NCBI RefSeq assembly: GCF_002803075.1
Contig: NZ_NNBK01000009.1
Coordinates: 43,387-101,685 of the forward strand
DNA: 58,299 bases
Direction: 5' to 3'
Source: Streptomyces sp. CB01373
Lineage (GTDB): Bacteria; Actinomycetota; Actinomycetes; Streptomycetales; Streptomycetaceae
Positions within the stretch are counted from its first letter, which is position 1. Each line of letters begins with the position of its first letter. The notes under the pieces are model-generated. The model searched no databases and was not told where the DNA came from. It saw only the letters and a program-made list of their open reading frames with translations. The translations under genes and the position numbers were made by a program. This document shows, piece after piece, positions 47,204-55,396 of the stretch.

Positions 47204-47743
47204 ATGCTGAGAGGACTCGTACACCTGCTGGCCTGGTCGCTCGCCACGGGCGCGGCGGCCACCCTGTCGTGGTGGGGCGTCCACACGGTGATGGCGGGCA
47301 CGGCCTACGATCCGCCGCGCGCCCTGCCCATCACCGCGGCCGAGGTGGCGCCGCGTCAGGAGTCGGCACCGGCCGCCTCCCCCACCCCCACCGCTCCGCC
47401 GACCGCGTCCAGGACGCCCTCCGCCGGTCCGAGCGTGCCGTCCGGCGGACCGGCGGTGACTCCCGTCCCCTCCCGGCCGGCGCGCCCCGCGAGCGGTCCC
47501 GCCCCCTCCCCCACCGCCTCCGGCCAGGTGCGGGGTTACGACACCGAGGGGGGCCGGGTGGTCTTCGACCTCGGCGAGGTCTCGGCGAACCTGGTCTCCG
47601 CGACTCCGGGCACGAACTGGTCGATGCAGGTGTGGAAGACGGAGACCTGGATCCGCGTCGAGTTCACCTCCGGCACGGACCGGGTGTCGGTCATCTGCGC
47701 CTGGCACGACGGGCCGCCTCATGTGGAGGTCGGCAACTACTAG
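47204..47743 (+). CDS. Conserved membrane-anchored protein with Pro/Thr/Ser linker
   Basis: The 179-residue protein has an N-terminal membrane anchor (residues 5-30). A low-complexity Pro/Ala/Ser/Thr linker follows (about 50-108), then a 65-residue C-terminal domain (GYDTEGGRVVFDLGEVSANLV to the end) predicted outside the cell and beta-rich. No family is recognised. ATG 47204 is 10 bp behind GGGGCAGGA. ATG 47195 three codons earlier is possible. It diverges from the two-component system across the DnaA boxes, which hints at, but does not show, a functional link. Confidence 0.75.
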   Translation: MLRGLVHLLAWSLATGAAATLSWWGVHTVMAGTAYDPPRALPITAAEVAPRQESAPAASPTPTAPPTASRTPSAGPSVPSGGPAVTPVPSRPARPASGPAPSPTASGQVRGYDTEGGRVVFDLGEVSANLVSATPGTNWSMQVWKTETWIRVEFTSGTDRVSVICAWHDGPPHVEVGNY

Positions 47744-47781
47744 AGCGGTGGGCGTGGTTGAGTGGGCCTGGGCCGGCCTGA

Positions 47782-48651
47782 TCAGCGGAAGGCGTTCGGC
47801 GGCGGGGCCGGTGAGGCGACCGCCGCGGTGTCGGTGACCGGTGCGGCCCCTCCGGTGAAGTCGGTGAGGGCGCGGCTGTGTTCGACGCGGCCCGGGTGCG
47901 GGTCGGTGGCGGCCCTGCGGGTCAGTTCGGCGACCGGCAGCGGGAGGTCGCAGGCCACGAGTACCGCGTTGCCGAAGCGCTTGCCGCGCAGCACGGCCGG
48001 GTCGGCGACCAGCGCGAGTTCGGCGAACCGGGCGGCCGCGGTGGCGATCTGGCCGCGCAGATGGGCCAGCGGCGGGCCGTCGGCGAGGTTGGCGGCGTAG
48101 ACACCGCCCGGCTTGAGGACCCTGCGCACCCCGTCGAGGAACTCCGTCGAGGTGAGGTGGGCGGGCGTACGGGCGCCGCTGAACACGTCCGCGATGACCA
48201 GGTCGGCCCAGCCGTCCGGCACTTTGGCGAGACCCTCGCGGGCGTCCGCCGACCGCACCCGAAGACGGGCTCCGGAATCCAACGGCAGCTCCCGACGCAC
48301 CAGTTGGACGAGGGCCGCGTCCCGCTCGACCACCTGCTGGGTGGAACGGGGCCTGGTGGCGGCGACGTAGCGGGCCAGGGTGAACGCCCCTCCGCCGAGG
48401 TGCACCGCGTGGACGGGCCGGCCGGCCGGTGCGGCGAGGTCGATCACGTGCCCGAGCCGGCGCTGGTACTCGAAGGAGAGGTACGCCGGGTCGTCGAGGT
48501 CGACGTAGGACTGCGGGGCGCCGTCGATCAGCAGGGTCCAGGCCCGCGCCCGCTCCCGGTCGGGTATGAGCTGTGCGAGCCCGCCGTCGACCTGTTCGGC
48601 GACGGCTTCGACGGCTCCTCGCCCGCGGCGGGGGCTCCTGGTCCTTCCCAT
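47782..48651 (-). CDS. Spermidine-synthase-like methyltransferase-fold protein
   Basis: The 289-residue soluble protein has the polyamine-synthase/SAM-dependent fold: a beta-strand N-terminus with QSYVDLDDPAYLSFEYQRR, motif I in VHLGGGAFTLARY (about 85-97), an acidic ADVFSGARTPAHLT loop at the position of the catalytic Asp, and PGGVYAANLADG. The usual gatekeeping residues of spermidine synthase are not fully present. Such actinobacterial proteins are annotated spermidine synthase or fused MFS/synthase without proof of activity. The ATG has a weak ribosome site. An upstream in-frame extension to 49194 is spurious. Confidence 0.78.
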   Translation of the reverse strand: MGRTRSPRRGRGAVEAVAEQVDGGLAQLIPDRERARAWTLLIDGAPQSYVDLDDPAYLSFEYQRRLGHVIDLAAPAGRPVHAVHLGGGAFTLARYVAATRPRSTQQVVERDAALVQLVRRELPLDSGARLRVRSADAREGLAKVPDGWADLVIADVFSGARTPAHLTSTEFLDGVRRVLKPGGVYAANLADGPPLAHLRGQIATAAARFAELALVADPAVLRGKRFGNAVLVACDLPLPVAELTRRAATDPHPGRVEHSRALTDFTGGAAPVTDTAAVASPAPPPNAFR

Positions 48652-48743
48652 GGGCCCATTGTCGCAAGCGGCGCGGTGTGCCACCCACAGGTGGCGGGAT
48701 CCGTCGACGGGCGTCGGGCGTCCGGGCGGGTGGGGCGCCGGGG

Positions 48744-49139
48744 TCAGCAGCAGCTGTCCGCCGCCTCGATCATCCGGGCCGCCTCCCCCAGAGCCCGCCG
48801 CAGCACCGCGGGGTCCGTCGCGAGGTCGGCCTCGTCGGGCGGGACCAGCCAGTCCGAGCCCTCCACCGGCGGCTGGGGGGCCAGCCGCAGTCCCCGTCCG
48901 TCGGTCCCGGTGCAGGTGCTTCCGGGTACGTCCCAGGCCGCGGCCGTGCCCGCCGGCACCACGAAGCCGAGCGTGTCGCCCCCGTCGTCGTGCAGTACGG
49001 GACCCACCGCGTCGCCCGGCCCGCGGCGCAGGATGTCGACCGCCTCGAGCCCCTGCCTGGCGGGCACCGTGACCACGTCGCACGGGGGCGGCGTACAGGG
49101 GTCGGCACTGCGCGGGGTTTCCATCCCGGCCTCCATCAC
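48744..49139 (-). CDS. Small conserved protein related to a Streptomyces primase-polymerase-like N-domain family
   Basis: The roughly 131-residue soluble protein contains CDVVTVPARQGLEAVDILRR and GPVLHDDGGDTLGFVVPAGTAAAWDVPG (about 21-75). A WLVPPDEADLAT segment follows, and it ends in Cys-Cys. The layout FDVVxVP...GLE...GPV...GF.VP resembles the small proteins annotated as bifunctional DNA primase/polymerase in Streptomyces. No catalytic residues of a primase can be named, so polymerase activity should not be assumed. GTG 49139 follows GAGGAGGGA by 5 bp, and ATG 49136 is equally possible. It diverges from the HTH/TPR regulator across a region with two strong palindromes. Confidence 0.68.
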   Translation of the reverse strand: MMEAGMETPRSADPCTPPPCDVVTVPARQGLEAVDILRRGPGDAVGPVLHDDGGDTLGFVVPAGTAAAWDVPGSTCTGTDGRGLRLAPQPPVEGSDWLVPPDEADLATDPAVLRRALGEAARMIEAADSCC

Positions 49140-49237
49140 GAAAATCCCTCCTCGTGAACGAGCGGGCCCGCAAGCCCGGCGGCTCCCGGCCCACGGGGTT
49201 AAACGCGGCAGGGCGTCAACGGCTACGGGCGAAGTCC

Positions 49238-49262
49238 GCCATGAAGAGTGGCACTTCATGGC
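49238..49262. promoter_or_regulatory. 9-bp inverted repeat, putative operator
   Basis: GCCATGAAG-N7-CTTCATGGC is perfect over 9 bp on each side. It lies 99 bp upstream of the small conserved gene and about 200 bp upstream of the regulator. The AT-rich core is unlike the surrounding DNA. Confidence 0.5.
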
Positions 49263-49302
49263 AGATCACGGTTGAGATATCCGGTTTGTAGCCAAACACA
49301 GC

Positions 49303-49318
49303 GTGTCCGGGCGGACAC
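49303..49318. promoter_or_regulatory. GTGTCC-N4-GGACAC palindrome, putative operator
   Basis: This perfect 6-bp inverted repeat with a 4-bp spacer is followed by ACAACAGGTACTTTC, which is promoter-like. It is a candidate binding site for the adjacent HTH/TPR regulator. Confidence 0.45.
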
Positions 49319-49464
49319 AACAGGTACTTTCTTGCTCGCCGGAAACAGGGCGTCACCCGGACGACCGGGACGACTCGGGCAGCGGGTGACGGGACGACCG
49401 GATGACTCGGGCGACTTCCCCTGGGTCCGGCATGGTTCGACGGTTCGCACGAGAGGGCCCGGCC

Positions 49465-50898
49465 ATGACGTCGTCGACGGTGACCTCGTCTCACTCCCCC
49501 CGCCCGCCACGGCCGAATCTCGCCTTCCGGCGCCTGCGCGGACAGCGCTCGCCGGCCGAGTTCGCCGCGGCGGTACGGCGGGCCGCCCACGAGATCGGTG
49601 AGCGGGTCAGCTGTGACGCCCGCTACATCGGCCGGGTGGAGGCGGGTGAGATCCGTTGCCCCAACTACGCCTATGAACGTGTGTTCTTGCACATGTTCCC
49701 GGACCTCACCCTGACCGACCTGGGGTTCGCCCCCCGGTCGGCCGTTCGGGGACGCGCCTCGCGCGCCGTGCCCGAGGCACGGACGGGGGACGGCCCGTAC
49801 CACTCCGCCGATCCGCCGGACCCGTACGACCCGCACGATCCGTACCACCCGCACGAAGTCCACGAGAACCACGAGGAGAGCGACGTGCTGCGTCGCGCAT
49901 TCATGACCCGCGGGGGCGCCACGGTGGCCGCCGCCTCGCTGGGCCCCATGGGACCCGCCTTCGACGCCTGGGCCGCGGACCGCCCCGCGCGCCGCGCCGG
50001 CGCGAGCGACGCCGGTGCCGTCGAAGAGGCCGTCCGCAGGATCCGGTTGCTCGACGACCGGCACGGAGCGGACGGTCTCTACCGCCGCGCGGCCGCTCCG
50101 CTGCGCGCCGCCTACGCGCTGCTCGACGCCGGCACGACCCGGCAGACCACCGCCGACCGGCTGCACTCGGGCGCGGGTGAACTGGCCATCTCGGTGGGCT
50201 GGCTCGCCCACGACTCCGGGCGTTTCGACGACGCGCGCTCGCACTACGCCGAGGCACTGGCCACCGCGCGCATGACCGGTGACCCGGCCCTGGAGGCGCA
50301 CGCCTTCTGCAACACCGCGTTCCTCGCACGGGACGCCGGACGGCCCCGCGAGGCGGTACGGGCGGCACAGGCCGCACAGCGCGTCGGGCGCGGGCTGGGC
50401 TCGGCGCGGCTGATGTCGCTGCTCTCGCTGCGGGAGGCGGGCGGCTGGGCCGGGCTCGCCGACCGCACCGGCTGCGAGCGGGCGCTCGCGCGGGCGCGGG
50501 CCCTGTACGACCGGGGCGCGTCGGACGCCGATCCCGAGTGGATGAGCTTCTACGGCGAGGCCGAGCTGGCGGGGCTCGAGGCGCAGTGCTGGTCCACGCT
50601 GGGCGACTGGCCGCGGGCGGCCCGGTGCGCGCGGCGTGCCACGCAGCTTCAGGATCCCCACTTCACGCGGAACATCGCGCTCTACACGGCCGAGCTGGCC
50701 GACGACCTCGCGCGCGGGGGCCGGCCGGACGAGGCGGCCGCCGCCGGAATGCGGGTGCTGGACCTGCTGGACCAGGTCCAGTCGTCCCGCATCCAGTCGA
50801 TACTGGCGGGAACGGCACGGGTACTGCTTCCGCACCGCCGGGCGACCGGGGTCTCCATCTTCCTGGAAAGGCACGCGAGCGCCCCTCGGCCGGTGTGA
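49465..50898 (+). CDS. HTH/TPR-type regulator (NsdA-like)
   Basis: The roughly 477-residue protein has an XRE-like helix-turn-helix at about 18-78 (LRGQRSPAEFAAAVRRAAHEIG...YIGRVEAGEIRCPNYAYE). An Asp/Pro/His-rich linker spans 111-139, and a twin-arginine-like RRAFMTRGGATVAAASLG stretch 143-160. About 300 residues of helical TPR-like repeats follow. This arrangement is shared by NsdA and related Streptomyces regulators of differentiation and antibiotic production. Whether the RR stretch is ever used for export is doubtful. ATG 49465 follows GAGAGGG, and ATG 49432 is an alternative. Confidence 0.78.
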   Translation: MTSSTVTSSHSPRPPRPNLAFRRLRGQRSPAEFAAAVRRAAHEIGERVSCDARYIGRVEAGEIRCPNYAYERVFLHMFPDLTLTDLGFAPRSAVRGRASRAVPEARTGDGPYHSADPPDPYDPHDPYHPHEVHENHEESDVLRRAFMTRGGATVAAASLGPMGPAFDAWAADRPARRAGASDAGAVEEAVRRIRLLDDRHGADGLYRRAAAPLRAAYALLDAGTTRQTTADRLHSGAGELAISVGWLAHDSGRFDDARSHYAEALATARMTGDPALEAHAFCNTAFLARDAGRPREAVRAAQAAQRVGRGLGSARLMSLLSLREAGGWAGLADRTGCERALARARALYDRGASDADPEWMSFYGEAELAGLEAQCWSTLGDWPRAARCARRATQLQDPHFTRNIALYTAELADDLARGGRPDEAAAAGMRVLDLLDQVQSSRIQSILAGTARVLLPHRRATGVSIFLERHASAPRPV

Positions 50899-50923
50899 CG
50901 ACGCCGGATCACCCGGCGGCCGA

Positions 50924-51517
50924 CTAGGCGAGGTGGCCCACGTCGTTCCAGTGTTCGAGGGCCGGTTCTCCGTAGGCCCAGCCCAGCACCGACAGCGATG
51001 TGGGGTTGAGGCGGATGCGGGCCGCGAAGTCGAGCGGCAGGCCGAGCCACCGCGCGCCGATCGACCGCAGGATGTGGCCGTGGGCGAAGACCAGGACGTC
51101 GCGGTCCTCGGCGCGGGCCCAGGCCACCACCTCGTCGGCGCGGGCGGTCACCTCGGCGAGCGTCTCCCCGCGCGGGACCCCGTCGCGCCAGATCAGCCAG
51201 CCGGGCCGCTCGGCCTGGATCTCCCCGGGCTTCAGGCCCTCGTACGCGCCGTAGTCCCATTCCATCAGCGGGTCCCAGCACATCGCGCGGTCGCCGAAGC
51301 CGGCGAGCTCGCACGTCTCACGCGCGCGCACCAGCGGGCTGGTGCGGACCTCGACCCCGGGCAGGCCGTCGAAGGGCGCCCGATGGAGCCGTTCGCCGAG
51401 CAGCTTGGCGCCGAGCCGGCCCTCCTCCAGGAGGGGAACGTCGGTCCTGCCGGTGTGCCTGCCGGACAGCGACCACTCGGTCTGTCCGTGGCGGGCCAAC
51501 AGGATGCGCGGTGCCAT
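50924..51517 (-). CDS. Histidine phosphatase family protein (phosphoglycerate-mutase-like)
   Basis: The 197-residue protein begins [25 protein letters not shown], with the catalytic RHG His at about residue 10. [18 protein letters not shown] and, near the C-terminus, [19 protein letters not shown] with the second His are also present. The family covers phosphatases and mutases of many small substrates, and the substrate is unknown. The ATG has AAGG 8 bp upstream. It converges on the HTH/TPR gene (25 bp) and diverges from the PAP2 gene. Confidence 0.93.
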   Translation of the reverse strand: MAPRILLARHGQTEWSLSGRHTGRTDVPLLEEGRLGAKLLGERLHRAPFDGLPGVEVRTSPLVRARETCELAGFGDRAMCWDPLMEWDYGAYEGLKPGEIQAERPGWLIWRDGVPRGETLAEVTARADEVVAWARAEDRDVLVFAHGHILRSIGARWLGLPLDFAARIRLNPTSLSVLGWAYGEPALEHWNDVGHLA

Positions 51518-51718
51518 GGAGAACCTTCCGGAAAAAAGTCGGATCTTCGGACGGAATCCCTCCATCATCGCGCACGCCGTCCGGCGGCAACCCGGGGGGC
51601 GGTCTCTGCGTCTATCAGCTCCGGGGGCACCCCGAGGTGGCCACGTCGGACACCGTAAAGTGGCACGACCGTCCGGGCACCGCCGGACAGCGCAGCGACG
51701 AAGGGGGAGGGGCATCGG

Positions 51719-52717
51719 ATGCCGCAGACCGAGGCACCGGCACGGCGCACCGAGACGGCCCCGCACACCCGGCCACGCTGGTGGACCGAGCTGCCGCTGA
51801 TCCTGCTGGTCTACGGCTGCTACTCGGCGGGCCGGCTGCTGGCCCGCGGCGACGTCACCACGGCCGTCGACCACGGCCTGGCGATCCTGCGCGTCGAGAA
51901 GCTGCTGCACCTCAACGCGGAGCACCCCCTCAACCGCCTGTTCACGCGTGAGCCGTGGCTGGGCGTGCCCGCCGACTTCTGGTACGCGTCGCTGCACTAC
52001 CTGGTCACCCCCGTGATCCTGGTGTGGCTGTTCAGAGCGCGCACCACGCACTACCGGGCGGCCCGCACCTGGCTGATGACGTCCACGTTCATAGGACTGA
52101 TCGGCTTCACCCTGCTGCCCACCTGCCCGCCCCGCCTGCTCTCCCCGGACCACGGGTTCGTGGACACGATGGCCCAGTACAGCTCGTACGGCTGGTGGGG
52201 CGGTGAGGCCAGCGCGCCGCGGGGCATGGGTGGCATGACCAACCAGTACGCGGCCATGCCGAGCCTGCACGTGGGCTGGGCCCTGTGGTGCGGGGTGATG
52301 CTGTGGCGTCACGGCGGCACGCGCACGGCGAAGGCGGCGGGCGTCGCCTACCCGTTGCTGACCGCGCTGGTCGTGATGGGCACCGCCAACCACTACCTCC
52401 TGGACGCGGCCGCGGGCGTGGCCGTCATGGGGATCGGCATGCTGCTCGCGCCGTTCGTGATGCGGGGCGCGGACCGCGCCAAGGCACTGCTGGCACCCGG
52501 CGCCACGGCCGTCGCAGAGGGCTCCGGTGCCGCGGGGTCCCCGATTGTCAGTGGTGGATGCCAGACTTCGGCGGGTGAGCGAATTCCACGGCAGCGCGAA
52601 GCACGGTTCGGTCCCGGAGCCGAACCGGGTGCCGTCCCCGAGGACGCGGGAGACGGCGCTCAAGCCTGGGGCCTTGCCCGCCCGAGCGACGTCGAGAGCT
52701 TGGGCAAGGCTCGCTGA
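51719..52717 (+). CDS. PAP2-superfamily membrane protein (Aur1/Ipt1-like)
   Basis: This 332-residue protein has about six membrane segments. The PAP2 catalytic motifs are [10 protein letters not shown] (C2 motif) and [11 protein letters not shown] (C3 motif), typical of inositolphosphotransferase/Aur1-type members acting on lipid head groups. ATG 51719 follows AAGGGGGAGG. The last 143 bp overlap the start of the next gene in another frame, and there the PAP2 frame loses its GC-rich third positions. The tail from about residue 286 is therefore non-conserved-looking, and this reading frame may simply run on to the first stop. Confidence 0.88.
   Translation: MPQTEAPARRTETAPHTRPRWWTELPLILLVYGCYSAGRLLARGDVTTAVDHGLAILRVEKLLHLNAEHPLNRLFTREPWLGVPADFWYASLHYLVTPVILVWLFRARTTHYRAARTWLMTSTFIGLIGFTLLPTCPPRLLSPDHGFVDTMAQYSSYGWWGGEASAPRGMGGMTNQYAAMPSLHVGWALWCGVMLWRHGGTRTAKAAGVAYPLLTALVVMGTANHYLLDAAAGVAVMGIGMLLAPFVMRGADRAKALLAPGATAVAEGSGAAGSPIVSGGCQTSAGERIPRQREARFGPGAEPGAVPEDAGDGAQAWGLARPSDVESLGKAR
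52545..52567 (+). promoter_or_regulatory. PafBC/RecA-NDp-type DNA-damage promoter of the nuclease-helicase operon
   Basis: TTGTCAGTG-N8-CAGACT matches the RecA-independent DNA-damage promoter motif of actinobacteria, TTGTCRGTG-N8-TANNNT, in all nine upstream bases. In the -10 part the A at position 2 and the T at position 6 match, and only the leading T is changed to C. Transcription would begin 7-8 bp downstream, at or next to GTG 52575. The promoter is embedded in the PAP2 coding sequence. Confidence 0.78.
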
Positions 52718-53801
52718 GCTGCGCGGTCCCGGCGTCCCGCCCCGGGCGCTCGACGCCCGTGGCCTGGCCGCGCTCGCCGCGAACCCCGGCTGCGGACGGC
52801 GCGCGGTCCTGGACGGCGCGGGCGTGGACAAGGCGGCGCTCGCGGAGGCGCTGGGCGCGCCCGCCGCCTTCGGGCAGTCGCAGTTCGCCTTCATGCGGGG
52901 CAACGCGTTCGAGGCGCGAGTCAAGGCGGACGGCGGCGCCGAGCTGCTGAGGCTGGCGCACACCAGGCTGGACCCGGGCGCCGAACCACCGCAAGAGGGC
53001 CGGGTGCCCGACCTGAGCGCCGTCGGTCCCGAGGGGCGTACGGCGCGTACGGCGCTGGCGCTGCGCGAGGCCACGCAGGCGGGCACCTGGACGCTCCTCG
53101 ACCACCCGATGCTCGCCCTGGAGGTGGCCGGCTCGCCCGTCCATCTGGAGCCGGACGCGGTGGTGGTGCACCCGGACGGGAGCTGGACCGTGGTGGAGAT
53201 CAAGTCCTTCCCGGTGCTGGACGGCTCCGCCGACCCGGCCAAGGTGGGGGCGGCCGCCCGCCAGTCGGCGGTCTACGTGCTGGCGCTGGAGGACGTCGCC
53301 GCGCGCCTCGACCCCGCCCCACGCGTGCGGCACCGGGTGCTCCTGGTGTGCCCCAAGGACTTCTCCAACCTGCCGACCGCGTCCGCCGTCGACGTCCGCA
53401 AGCAGCGCGCGGTGACCGCCCGCCAGCTGACCCGGCTGACCCGTGTCGAGGACATCGCGGACGCCCTGCCCGAGGGCGTGTGCTTCTCCCCCGAGCTGTC
53501 CCCGGAAGAGCTGACGGCCGCGGTGGAGGCGGTCCCGGCGACGTACGCGCCCGAGTGCCTGGCCGCGTGCGAGCTGGCCTTCCACTGCCGTACGCGGTCC
53601 CGCGAGCGGGGCGCGGTGACGGCGCTCGGCCGCTCGGTCCGCGCCGACCTGGGCGGCCTCTCGACGGTCGAGGACGTGCTGGCGGCCGCCCACGGCGAGG
53701 CGGGCGACCCGGACGACCCGGCGGTGGCGGCGCTGCGCCGGGCCGCCGCGCTGCGGGCCGAGGCCCTGGAGGCGGCCGGGCGGGAGGCGGTGTGTCGCTG
53801 A
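52575..53801 (+). CDS. Cas4/AddB/Dna2-type Fe-S PD-(D/E)XK nuclease (operon gene A)
   Basis: The 408-residue protein has the RecB-family nuclease core. GNAFEARVK is at 109-117 (Glu113), HLEPDAVVV at 190-198 (Asp194), VVEIKSF at 206-212 (Glu208, Lys210) and QSAVYVLAL at 230-238 (Gln230, Tyr234). One Cys before the core (C73, in [10 protein letters not shown]) and three after it (C328, C332, C338) have the spacing pattern of the 4Fe-4S cluster of Cas4, AddB and Dna2, with C-x3-C-x5-C instead of C-x2-C-x5-C. GTG 52575 coincides with the expected transcription start, so the mRNA is probably leaderless. Gene B overlaps its end by 10 bp. Confidence 0.85.
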   Translation: MSEFHGSAKHGSVPEPNRVPSPRTRETALKPGALPARATSRAWARLAELRGPGVPPRALDARGLAALAANPGCGRRAVLDGAGVDKAALAEALGAPAAFGQSQFAFMRGNAFEARVKADGGAELLRLAHTRLDPGAEPPQEGRVPDLSAVGPEGRTARTALALREATQAGTWTLLDHPMLALEVAGSPVHLEPDAVVVHPDGSWTVVEIKSFPVLDGSADPAKVGAAARQSAVYVLALEDVAARLDPAPRVRHRVLLVCPKDFSNLPTASAVDVRKQRAVTARQLTRLTRVEDIADALPEGVCFSPELSPEELTAAVEAVPATYAPECLAACELAFHCRTRSRERGAVTALGRSVRADLGGLSTVEDVLAAAHGEAGDPDDPAVAALRRAAALRAEALEAAGREAVCR

Positions 53802-55396
53802 TCGCCACCCTGGGCCGTCTGGAGGCCGTGCGGTCCGGGCGGGCCCAGCCCGCCGCGACCGTCCGGCACCGGCACCTGTCGGAGCGGCCGCTGGTGTTCG
53901 TGCCGCTCACCACCGCCGGTGAGGCGGGCGCCCCGCTCGGCGCGCTGGTCGGCACGGACCGTGCCGCGCCGCGGCTGCTGGCCGTGCCGCAGCCCCGCGA
54001 CCGCGACCTGCGGTTCGCGTTCCTGGCCGAACTGGCCGGCATCGTCCTGCCGTACCTCGACTCCTTCGCCGACGTGGTCGAGGCCGCAGAGCGGGGCGAG
54101 ACCGACCCGGACAGCGGCAAGCGGGTCAAGGTCGAGGTGGAGCTGTGCTCGGAAGCGCCCCAGCTGATCGTGCCGAGCCGCGCGGGCATCGACTTCGTAC
54201 GGCTGCTCGGACGCTCGATGCGCTTCCGCCGCACCGCCGAGCAGGACCCGGAGACCCCGCATCCGGCGCCGCCGCGGGTGCCGTTGCTCGGGCGGTGGCT
54301 GACCCACTTCGGGGAGCGGGCGCGGGTGCCCGGTTCCTCACTGCTGCCGGCGATGACCGACCTGCTGGCCCGGCACTGGACGACCGGCCAGTCCAGCCTG
54401 GAGGACCAGCACCTGGGGGCGCTGCTGGCGTGGATCGCCCCGCCGGACGGCGCGTCGGGTGCCGAGGCCGCGCTGCGTGCCGAGCTCGCCCGCGCCTCCG
54501 ACGGCCAGTTGGAGTGCCCGCCCGCGGGCCCCGCCACCGATCCGGCCTTCGACAACAAGCTGCTGGCGCCCGCGATCGAGCGCTACGACCGTGCCCGCAC
54601 CGCGTTCGCCGCCGCCGAGGACGGCATGGAGGCCGACGCGCGGCTCGGCACCCTCGCCGAGGCCGAGCAGCACATCCGCGACCTGGTCGAGAAGTGCGCC
54701 CGCCCCACCTGGGACAACGTCTGGCGCGGCCTGGACCTGCTGCGGACACTGCCCGAGGGCGCGCACGTCGAGGAGCGCTGGACGCGCGACCGCTGGTCGT
54801 TCACCGGCCACCGCGACCGGGTGCTGGCCGGCGAACCGCCGCAGCCGCGTCGCGACGACGCGGTCACCGCGGCGAACAAGCTGGCCACGCGCGAGCGTGA
54901 GCAGGCCCGTCTGGAGGCGCAGGAGGCGCTGGACGACCCGCTGGTCATGGCGGGGCGGCGGCTGGCCGGGGAGGCGTTCGCGGGCGAGGTCACGGACGTC
55001 GTCATGGCCTACAGCGAGGGCAAGCGGCCCAGTCCGCGCCCGCTGGTCACCGTGCGCACCGACGACGGGCCGCATCTGGGCGAGCGGGCCAGGGTGTACC
55101 GCTCGCTGGACGGCAAGCCGCAGTCGGCGGAGTTCGTCGCCTGCGAGGAGGACACCGCCGAAGGGACGCTCGTCGTCCTGCGGATCCTGGACAGGATGGG
55201 CCGCGGCAAGGAGCCCGCGGCCGGTTCCGTGCCGGACAAGGGCGACCGTCTGTGCTTCACGCTGTTCGAGCACGAGCAGCGCGGCGGCGCGAAGCTGCCC
55301 GACCCGGAGCAGACCCCATGGACGCACGGCGGCCCGCCGGGCGAGGAGAGCACGCCGGAGGCCCCGGACCCGGTGACCGAGGAGGATCTTCTGTGA
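53792..55396 (+). CDS. Accessory subunit with helicase stalk/barrel-like C-terminus (operon gene B)
   Basis: I know no named family for this 534-residue soluble protein. The N-terminal 330 residues are mainly helical. A charged helix follows (about 366-405, with NKLATREREQARLEAQEALDD). The C-terminal part (about 405-500) looks like a small beta-barrel: RPLVTVRTDDGPHLGERARVY, TLVVLRILDRMGRG and GDRLCFTLFEH. A helical stalk followed by a barrel is what Dna2/UPF1-type helicases have inserted in front of their motor. GTG 53792 follows GGGAGG and overlaps gene A. The stop overlaps gene C (GTGA). The tail is acidic and Pro-rich. Confidence 0.75.
   Translation: MSLIATLGRLEAVRSGRAQPAATVRHRHLSERPLVFVPLTTAGEAGAPLGALVGTDRAAPRLLAVPQPRDRDLRFAFLAELAGIVLPYLDSFADVVEAAERGETDPDSGKRVKVEVELCSEAPQLIVPSRAGIDFVRLLGRSMRFRRTAEQDPETPHPAPPRVPLLGRWLTHFGERARVPGSSLLPAMTDLLARHWTTGQSSLEDQHLGALLAWIAPPDGASGAEAALRAELARASDGQLECPPAGPATDPAFDNKLLAPAIERYDRARTAFAAAEDGMEADARLGTLAEAEQHIRDLVEKCARPTWDNVWRGLDLLRTLPEGAHVEERWTRDRWSFTGHRDRVLAGEPPQPRRDDAVTAANKLATREREQARLEAQEALDDPLVMAGRRLAGEAFAGEVTDVVMAYSEGKRPSPRPLVTVRTDDGPHLGERARVYRSLDGKPQSAEFVACEEDTAEGTLVVLRILDRMGRGKEPAAGSVPDKGDRLCFTLFEHEQRGGAKLPDPEQTPWTHGGPPGEESTPEAPDPVTEEDLL

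Larger units (their letters stand above)
49140..49464. other. 325-bp regulatory region between the small conserved gene and the HTH/TPR regulator
   Basis: No gene is supported. Besides two palindromes (49238-49262 and 49303-49318), the last 110 bp contain imperfect copies of GACGACCGGGACGACTCGGG (about 49347-49410). Both promoters must lie here. Confidence 0.6.

Noticed and set aside
52527..52575. An earlier start for the nuclease gene (52527)
   Set aside because: It lies within the promoter motif, lacks a ribosome site and would require a transcript starting upstream of that promoter.
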